A stretch of 64,000 bases of DNA from Gambelia wislizenii. Lineage: Eukaryota > Chordata > Lepidosauria > Squamata > Crotaphytidae. The notes beneath the pieces are model-generated. The model was not told where the DNA came from. It did no database searches and was given only the letters and a program-made list of their open reading frames with translations. The translations under genes and the position numbers were made by a program. This document shows, one piece after another, positions 57,023-64,000 of this stretch (within the stretch, counting starts at the first letter, position 1; every line of letters begins with the position of its first letter). The stretch covers positions 103,120,001 through 103,184,000 of the forward strand of contig JAUMIR010000004.1 of the NCBI GenBank assembly GCA_030847615.1, in the 5' to 3' direction.

Positions 57023-58274
57023 GTAGGGACAGGTGCATAATTTCAGGTGTCCAGGATCCCAGACTTTGTGCAATCCCCATTCCTGGGAAAACTATGCCTG
57101 TTAAATGCCTACATCACATGTGGGTACTAAAGTCACACAAGATCTTTGAAGGGACAATATGATAAAATAGGTCACACAAAACACCTTGGGCTGCAGGTTG
57201 TGCTTCCCTGCATTATGTGCAACAACTCAAGTAAACCCCAAGTGAACAGCAACTTTGAAAGGAGGAAAATCCATATTGTATGACCATGCTTGTAAACCTT
57301 CCATGACATGCCTCACAATTTGCACAATGAGTAAATGATTTGTATAATGTGGCTACACTGATTTGGGGAAGCAGAATATGGCAATCCAGTGTGAGGGAAA
57401 CTGAGATGGAGTGGGGGGGGGGATTTACTGACTGTCTGTCTGTTGCTACCTAGTAAGAATGAGAAGAAGACTTAGGAGATGGAAAAGTTTTATGATCATT
57501 GGGTCAGAGCGGGAGAAAGACAAGCAAAGAAAAGGGACAAAGTTGGGGAGGAGAGATGAGAAACAGCACTGGAGTCAAACAAAATCTTTCTAATCCTGGC
57601 AAAGCTTGTACAGGGTAGAAAGAAAGAAAGACCAAAGTGAAATTGGGGGGAGGGGGGTGGAGGGGAAAAGAGAGGAAATAGAGAGGAATAAAGCATTGGA
57701 TTTAGGAGGCAGCTAATGGGTTTTTTAACCCAACTAAACCCAAGTACTTTTGCTATTCATTTTATACTTCAAAATTGTGTTTCCTTTTTACATGCAGTGT
57801 CTAGCTGTAGTGTACAACAACATTAATGAAACAGTTCAGAGAGAATCTATCTCATATGTAAGATTCTACAAACATATGTACGGTAAATCAAGTTAATTTT
57901 TTCCCTTTAAATAAGTATGCTCTTTTCATAGATATGCTATTGTTGATGCTCCTACTAGTTTTATAATTACTTATAGTTTATATCATACCACCAAGGTGAA
58001 AATTGCTTTACATAGTACTGTACAGCACATGCTGCTAAAGCACTATAACAGCAGGGGAAAATGAGTTCAGTTATGAGCCACAGGGGAAATGATCATTCAT
58101 CTGAAATTCCAGTGGACTGAGGTCATAGATCTCAAGGATGGGCATCTTGTTGAACACAGAAGGCCACATCAGAAACAGATCAGGACATACTGAACTGCAG
58201 TTAATTTACTACTGAAGTTGCATACAATCACTGAAAGTTGTGTATCATTTTCACAAACACTTCATGTCAAACTA
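57023..58274. other. No gene; purine-rich stretch
   Basis: 57480-57720 is G/A-rich on the plus strand with a G-run at about 57412. Nothing else supported. Confidence 0.5.
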
Positions 58275-58476
58275 CAGTTGGCCATCAACTTTCACAGGAT
58301 TAGAGGTGGAGAACCCCTGTGAAAGTGGGAAAACTGAATATAGACCTGCTACTTTTTACCCCAGCTAGAACACTTGTAGACATTTGTAGGTCCAGAAAAT
58401 TCCTGAAGAGAATGTATTTAATCTGCAAATAATAAAATCTGTGAATGCTTAACCTGCAATTGTGGAGGGGCAACTG
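58275..58476. mobile_element. Tc1/mariner (Tigger-like) MITE
   Basis: TA-flanked. Left CAGTTGGCCATCAACTTTCA and right AATTGTGGAGGGGCAACTG pair with mismatches. AACCCCTGTGAAAGTGGGAA and AATCTGTGAATGCTTAACCT are internal end-like repeats. Confidence 0.65.
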
Positions 58477-60582
58477 TATGTGTTATGAAATTGCTTTAGC
58501 TGAACACTGAAAATATCAAGGCACTGCTTAAAATGGCAATATATAAACTTAAAGGTTTTTAATGCTGCGCACCTATGGCTGAAATCCAGAGAGCTATAGA
58601 GGAAAATAATGAATGTAACAAGGCTTTTAAAAACCCCATATCCAGAACTACCACAGGGAAGAGAGATAGAAAAATCTACTTCAGCTCTCAGGTAATTAGC
58701 TTTGCTCTCCCATACGATGTCTGATCAGAGACATCTTGCTGTTATTACTGTGAGTTCCTTCCTGATGATACTGGGCATCATAGAAATCTCTTTGCTTTGC
58801 AATTCACAGCTTTCAAGAAGAAGAGCCACAGACTGCTGGCTTCCATTATAGTGGGGCAGGGAATCTGATCTAGATTTTAGTTGCTATTTTAACGGCATTA
58901 TCCAAGCTGCTTAACCCTTCACCCCACAAGTGTAGCACCTTGGATATCTCCTTCAAAATTCAGATGAAAACCTGGAGCAGATTTACCACCTTACTAACGT
59001 GGAACCCACTGACTTTATCCATTACTGGATAGTTTCCAGCATTTCCTTGTCTTGAGGCAGATTCTTCCACTGTGTAATAAGATTTAGTAACAATAAAGGT
59101 CAGAAGCTTTTGTAGAACAACCAAAATAACTCAAGAATCAAGACACTGGCAGTAAAAGCACCAGGTCATTCCTGCCTCTTATGTTAATAACATCTGACTT
59201 TCTTGTTCTTTATCTCCCTTACAACCTGTTTGATTTCTATATCCTGAATCCAGATCTTCCAACATTAACCTTAGATAGTTTTGATCATTTATGGATTGCT
59301 CTTACATTGAGCTGCTGTTTCTGATGGCTTCCTCATTATGGTCAGGCATTCCCAAATGCATCACTACTTGTGTGTCCCTAAAGTCCTGCTCCATCAGGGG
59401 ATGCATCTCAAGTCTACTTTCCATGGACAAGCATACTCTGCTTTTGATAGAGCCTCTACTGAACTTTCAGGGAACTTCCCCACCTTCTTACACTACAGTC
59501 TACACTATTTAACAGTGCCCCTCCTTTCAATCCTCTGTGTACCATTGAAAGTGGGCCTGAATTGGCTACTGCAAGGGGAAGGAAAGAAGATTCTGTATCA
59601 GCCAGCCCAGCTTCCTGGACATAAATCTGATCCAACTGAATTTATCCAGTGATTAAATCCCACCCAAGACTCCTAACATCTCAGTTGCTGACAATGATTT
59701 AGGAAACCTAGTTCTTTTATAATTTAGAAGATTAAAGCTTCTCAACACTAGAGGATGATTTGACAGTTTAAATCACTTATTGAAGCTAAGTCTGTAAAAC
59801 CACTTGCCCTTTTCAAATTCAGTCTCTTTCAACATTTTGAAATGCTTCAATAACACTACATGGCTATACACAATTTGAATTGATTTAATATTCTTTTAGT
59901 ATGTCAGAATTTGTGTATGGTTCTTCTTAATGAGCTCTTCAGATCTGTATGTGAATTATGCATCTTCTAAGGACAGATCTTCAAAGTCTGCTCAATTGAT
60001 TTAAAAGTATAAAGTTTCTGCCTCCTCTCCCAGAAACCCAAATAAATAAATCAAACCTCCAAAACAACACATAAACAACCCAAAATTAAACCTACCAATT
60101 ACTGAAAGCATTGAAGTTCCTGATGGGATGTAAATTATCTTGCTTCACAGGAAACTGAGATTTAATCTATGAAATGAAGTTGCAGGAACCTGTACAAGGG
60201 CTGAGAAACTAAAATTTCCTAACTTATTATTAAAATTAAACTTTTCTTTAAAAAATATTAAAATTAAACTGAAGATCTGTGTAAGTGACACTTTGTGTCT
60301 CTCCACTGCACAAAGTCCTTTGGGTGAATTCTAAAAAGAGACCTCTAACCATTCTGGAGAGCAGCATCTTGCATGTTTTAGGCCTTTCAGGTCCAGGAGA
60401 GTTGTTCCCATCTGGCTGCTGGGGTTCCAACCACAATGATGGGAAGGCTAAGGAGAGGACATTTCATTTCACTGTTCTCTTAGCATCACTCAGTCAAATT
60501 ACTTCACTAAAGGTTCCAAGAACTGCTGATAAAATCTGCCCACTGATGCCAAAAATATTGCAAATGAAATGCATTTTACATA
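58477..60582. other. No gene or repeat recognised
   Basis: Mixed, mostly repeat-free non-coding DNA. Overlapping frames at 59291-59652 show no domain. Confidence 0.5.
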
Positions 60583-61315
60583 CAGTAGGACCCCTGGATC
60601 TGCTGATTTGCCATCCGTGCAGTTAATTATCAGCGGATGACAATGGTGGGGTGGATGGGCGGGAGTGGAAGGGAGGGAGGGAGGAGGTGAGCTCTTGGGG
60701 TGGTTACAGTGTGGAGGGTGGGGGAGGGTGGAATGAGGTAAGCTCACCTCCCCCCTCCCTTCTCTGTAGGGGATGGGAGGGTTCTGGCATGACACAGCAG
60801 GCAGGTGGAGGGTTTGGGCAGGAGGGAAGAGGGTTCTGGGAAGGGGAAGGTGACCTTGTGGGGGGGTTGCAGCCGACGGGCTGGCAGGTAAGCGAGCGGG
60901 GGAAGGAGGGAGGAGGCGACCTTGCCGGGGGGATTCCAGCGTGGTGGAGCTGGCGGGAGGGTGTGGGAAGGTGGAGGGCTTGGGCAGGCAGAGGGTTCGG
61001 GTGGGTGAGAGTACTGTTCTGGGATGGAGAAGGTGACTTCATGGGGGGCGGGGGGTTCTGGTGTGGCAGGTGAGCCAGGTGGGAGGAGGGTCCTGGAAGG
61101 GAGAAGACAACTTCAGGGGGGGTTCCAGCAGGTGGGCAAGTGGAGGGTCCCAGCCTAGCAGGCAGTCAGGCAGGTTAGGGAGGAAGGGAGGAAGCAAAAT
61201 CGTTGGGGGGCAGTTCCGGCACAGCAGGCAGGCAGGAGAAGGGCTCCGGCACAGTGGCAGTGGTGTTCACTATTATCTGTGGATTTCACCACCCATGGTG
61301 GTGGAGGTCCTACTG
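60583..61315. mobile_element. Tc1/mariner (Tigger-like) element, 733 bp with G-rich core
   Basis: TA-flanked. Left CAGTAGGACCCCTGGATCTG and right GGTGGTGGAGGTCCTACTG are inverted, and subterminal TTATCAGCGGATGACA and TTATCTGTGGATTTCACC also relate. The core (60650-61260) is G-rich with repeated GGGTTCTGG and GGCAGGTGAGC-like motifs. The 140-residue Gly/Trp-rich frame is a product of composition, not a transposase. Confidence 0.75.
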
Positions 61316-61945
61316 TATACTATAACAAAGAGGTCAGTCTCTATGCAAAAGAGTTATAGAACACAAAGCAAACATCAGAAACTGAAGTATTCAAAAACCA
61401 CTATGGGAACATTTCAGCCTCCTGGGCAACACTGTTTATGGCAGACTTTCTTAGATAAGGAAGCTTCAAAGCCAAAAGTAATGAATTATAATTAAATAAG
61501 AACATCAACTCTTATTTTCTGTGGTTTGAATAATGAGAAAGGATCATTGTTACTGTTGTTATTACACAACATGTGTTAATCAGCTCACTAATGCAGTGAT
61601 ATCTCTATTACTACTCAACAATTTTGTGAATGGCCACATCTGACATTACTGTCATGGTCTGCACTTTCTGTATTTTAAACTATATCCACACAGGTTTACA
61701 TGTCTAATGCTGGATTAATTATTCTGCTACTAAAAGCTCTTTTATCTTGCCTGGGTTAGCCAGAGCATATAAGGCCACATCCATTCCATCACAAATTTTA
61801 GAAATAAAAAAACACTGTTTTAAAGACTTTATCATGTGCCAAATTAATTATAGCCAAAAGTACTGAATTAAGAGACAAGCAATGCAGATTCTAACCCATG
61901 AAACTTATGCTATAACACATTTTCCTTTGTCCTTTTGCCTTTACT
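61316..61945. other. No gene recognised
   Basis: AT-rich, repeat-free non-coding DNA. Confidence 0.45.

Positions 61946-61980
<35 letters not shown>
61946..61980. repeat. (TAA)n microsatellite, likely the LINE tail
   Basis: About 12 TAA units, adjoining the antisense L2 tail. It is the expected tail repeat of L2 in inverse orientation. Confidence 0.9.
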
Positions 61981-61981
<1 letters not shown>

Positions 61982-62930
61982 TTTTTTTTATTTTTAACCC
62001 ACCCCTCTGTTTGGCAACCAGGGTGGTGTACAACAAGATTAAAACAACAGCAAGTTAAAACAATCCTTTCCAATTCTAACCCTCCCACCCCTAGATGAGA
62101 CCTCATCAATGACAAGTTAAATATGGCTACCATTTTGAAGGCTAATACCAGGGTTTCTACTGCTTGCATAGACCTAGGAGATTTAGTTTCGTCGCAGCAG
62201 CGCGGCAGGGGGTCAATTTCGGACGACACCATCACTGCTGCGAGATCGTCTGTCCCTCTCGTGCTAAGGCTTCGAGCCTGCCGCACTATATTCGGCAAGA
62301 TTTTATTCACAGAGGTTGTCCGTGAATAAAATCTTGCCAAATATAGCGCGGCAGGCTCCAAGCCTTAGCGCAAGAGGGACCGACAATCTCGCAGCAGTGA
62401 CGGCGTCATCCAAAATCAACACCCTGCTGTGCTGCTGTGACAAAACTGTCCCGGGCGATCCTTGCGCGGCAAGGATCATCTGAAAATCTCCCTACATTTA
62501 AAACAGAAATAGAGCTGAGCAGCATTGGCATATTTATGTGAACTGAGGCCAAACTTTTTAATGACATATTTCAGAAGTTTAAAGTAGATGCTAAAAGGAA
62601 CAGGCAACAAGACGGAAAGGCATTGAGTCCAGATAGTGGCATACTCCTGCCACTATCTCAACATGCCTTCCAAACAGGATTGAAGGCAAACAACTCTATG
62701 CCATTGAAAAATTCTATGGTCAGAGTTGTCAAAAACAGCTGAGAGGTCGTAGAGGTCAAACAGAACATTGTTACCAAAAACTGCCTAGAGATCCAACAGA
62801 ACCAACAGTGATGCACTCACTATCTTTTTTCCTGTTCATGGCAAGGATCATCTGTCAGAGGAGTTCTGGTCCAAAAACCAGAATCAAAACCAGATTGACT
62901 GGCTTCTTTAATACAAGCAGTACCCCTAAG
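61981..62930 (-). mobile_element. L2 LINE, antisense mosaic, interrupted by a MITE
   Basis: 61981-62080 is the inverted L2 3' end (ACCCACCCCTCTGTTTGGCA, GGGTGGTGTACAACAAGATT). 62500-62930, on the minus strand, still shows the RT palm in decayed form: SLLVLLDL, then DLSAVFDNSD (motif A, usual DLSAAFDTVDH), and SHKYANAAQLYF in place of HQYADDTQLYF, so both catalytic aspartates are lost. Several frameshifts. The MITE at 62177-62491 lies between the two parts, and the missing middle was deleted. Confidence 0.72.
62177..62491. mobile_element. Harbinger-like MITE, long palindrome, CTA duplication
   Basis: 315 bp flanked by CTA (62174-62176, 62492-62494). Ends GGAGATTTAGTTTCGTCG and GATCATCTGAAAATCTCC. 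Arms pair over most of their length: GCAGCAGCGCGGCAGGGGGT, TCACTGCTGCGAGATCGTC and GCCTGCCGCACTATATTCGG against their inverted copies. Central hairpin AAGATTTTATTCACAG then GTGAATAAAATCTT. The right arm has about 39 extra bases near its tip that contain a small hairpin of their own (ATCCTTGC, GCAAGGAT). CpG-rich. Confidence 0.82.
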
Positions 62931-62940
62931 AATAGTTATA

Positions 62941-63153
62941 CAGCCAGCCCTCCATATCCATGAATTCTGCATCCACAGTTTGAAAATATACCAAAAAGAA
63001 AAATTCCAAAAAACAAACCTTGCTGTTTGCCATTTTACACAAGGGACATCATCTTACTATGCCATTGTATATAATGGGATTTGAGCACCCATGGATTTTG
63101 GTATCCACAGGGGATCCTGGAAACCAACTCCAGTGGATACAAAGGGCACACTG
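62941..63153. mobile_element. Tc1/mariner (Tigger-like) MITE
   Basis: TA-flanked. CAGCCAGCCCTCCATATCCA at the left and CCAGTGGATACAAAGGGCAC then ACTG at the right. The middle has ATATAATGGGATTTGAGCAC and GGATTTTGGTATCCACAGGG. Homologous to 20284-20503. Confidence 0.72.
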
Positions 63154-63159
63154 TAGAGA

Positions 63160-63693
63160 TAAAATTGTTGTTATTAACTGCCATCAAGTTCACTTTGATG
63201 ACCATATGAATGAGAGACCTCCAAGTCACCCTCACATCAACAGCACAGCTCATGTCTTGCAGACTCAGGGTCGTAGCTTCTTTGACTGAGTCTATCCATC
63301 TGTAATGCAGTCTTCCTCTTTTCCTACTGCTTTCTGCCTTACCAAGCATTATTGTCTTTTCTAGTGAGTCATGTCACTTCATGATATGACAAAAGTTCAA
63401 CAGTCTCAGTTTAATCATCTTGGCTTCTAGGGAGAATTCAGGATTGATTTGTTCTAGAACCCATTTATTTGTCTTTTTAGCAGTCCATGGTATCTGTAGA
63501 TCTCTTCTCCAGCACCACATTTCAAATGAATTGATTTTCTTCCTACCAGCTTTCTTCATGGTCCAGCTTTGTCAACAATACATAAAAACTAGAAATATGA
63601 TGGGGCATGGACACTCTGAACTTTAGTATTCAGTGATATATCTTTACATTTCAGGGTCTTCTCTAGTTTTTTCATAGCCATCCTTCCAAATGT
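63160..63693 (-). mobile_element. RTE (BovB-like) LINE 3' end, antisense
   Basis: The minus strand encodes FEMWCWRRDLQIPWTAKKTN, KWVLEQINPEFSLEAKMIKL and, in another frame, LHYRWIDSVKEATTLSLQD. These are the same C-terminal RT motifs as at 1-180 and 27990-28112. At least one frameshift, near 63360. The tail towards 63165 (TAACTGCCATCAAGTTCACT) is the BovB-type end. Confidence 0.82.
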
Positions 63694-63902
63694 GACACGC
63701 TGCAGAAATAATCCAGTTTGAGACCACTTTAATCACCACAGCTCAATGCTGTGGAATTCTGGGACTTGTAGCTTTGTGAGATATTTAGGTTCCTCTGTCA
63801 GAGAGCTCTGGTGCCACAACAAATTACACATCCCAGGATTCCATAGGATGGAGCTATGATATTTAAAACAGTGTCCAACTGGACTATTTCTGCAGTACGA
63901 CA
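63694..63902. mobile_element. Palindromic MITE
   Basis: CTGCAGAAATAATCCAGTTT, GACCACTTTAATCACC, TTCTGGGACTTGTAGCTTTG on the left; CATCCCAGGATTCCATAGGA, CAACTGGACTATTTCTGCAG on the right. Sits exactly between an RTE and a zinc-finger LINE fragment. Confidence 0.72.
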
Positions 63903-64000
63903 GCTGTCCTTGAGCAAGCAGGGGTCACCAGCATTGAGGCCATGATATTGAGAACACAGCTGTGCTGGGCAGGGCACGTTTCTAGGATGGAGGACCATCG
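63903..64000 (+). mobile_element. Zinc-finger LINE fragment running off the window
   Basis: GCTGTCCTTGAGCAAGCAGG, GTCACCAGCATTGAGGCCAT and TAGGATGGAGGACCATCG match 11698-11801 with few differences. It encodes the AVLEQAGVTSIEAMILRTQL region in the same frame as the first copy. Continues past the end of the window, so its state downstream is unknown. Confidence 0.8.

Noticed and set aside
60651..61495. Gly/Trp-rich frames of 140 and 144 residues
   Set aside because: They arise from the G-rich interior of a Tigger-like element and run across its right end. Composition alone explains them.

Overview
This is vertebrate nuclear DNA, most likely from a squamate reptile (lizard or snake). The call rests on the repeats. 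There are tRNA-derived SINEs with the squamate SINE tail, 3' fragments of a BovB-type RTE LINE whose tail those SINEs share, a 5S-rRNA-derived SINE, L2 and CR1 LINE ends, a DIRS tyrosine-recombinase retrotransposon and many short palindromic DNA transposons. Nothing looks prokaryotic: there are no operons, ribosome binding sites or compact coding. I recognise no host protein-coding exon, tRNA, rRNA or snRNA gene. Nearly all short open frames are chance frames. The exceptions are the remains of mobile elements.

Layout. 1-10 kb is AT-rich, non-genic DNA with a truncated RTE tail at the left edge, a long hairpin (about 1.63-1.79 kb), SINE and MITE pieces and a palindromic repeat (6.4-6.84 kb). 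10.5-12.2 kb holds a 5'-truncated L2 LINE with an uninterrupted reverse-transcriptase C-terminal frame. Next to it is the 3' end of a second LINE with a terminal zinc finger, and another copy of that 3' end lies reversed at 17.6 kb. 20.3-21.7 kb and 29.5 kb carry Tc1/mariner (Tigger-like) derivatives. At 27.5-28.2 kb a SINE sits inside an antisense RTE fragment.

34.7-41.7 kb is the densest block. It has a near-perfect CpG-rich MITE (34737-35063), a Tigger-like MITE (35446-35787) and a full-length DIRS element (35827-about 41713) read on the minus strand. The DIRS element has an inverted terminal repeat, gag-like region, reverse transcriptase, RNase H, tyrosine recombinase, internal complementary region and second terminal repeat. 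Its coding frames are broken, but its cis structure is so well kept that the internal complementary region defines both ends.

44.7-51.2 kb contains a CR1 end, two SINEs each split by a DNA element with a 3-bp target duplication, and a MITE split by a third DNA element. 52.9 kb has the 5S-derived SINE. 60.6-64 kb ends the window with a 733-bp Tigger-like element, a mosaic antisense L2, another palindromic MITE, an antisense RTE and the start of a third copy of the zinc-finger LINE.

The main result is a set of non-autonomous DNA transposons with GGAC/GGAG termini, 3-bp target duplications and a shared central ATAAAA-type hairpin, scattered through the window, plus the DIRS element with precisely definable ends. 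Boundaries and family names were read by eye without database searches. Subfamily names are left out on purpose.
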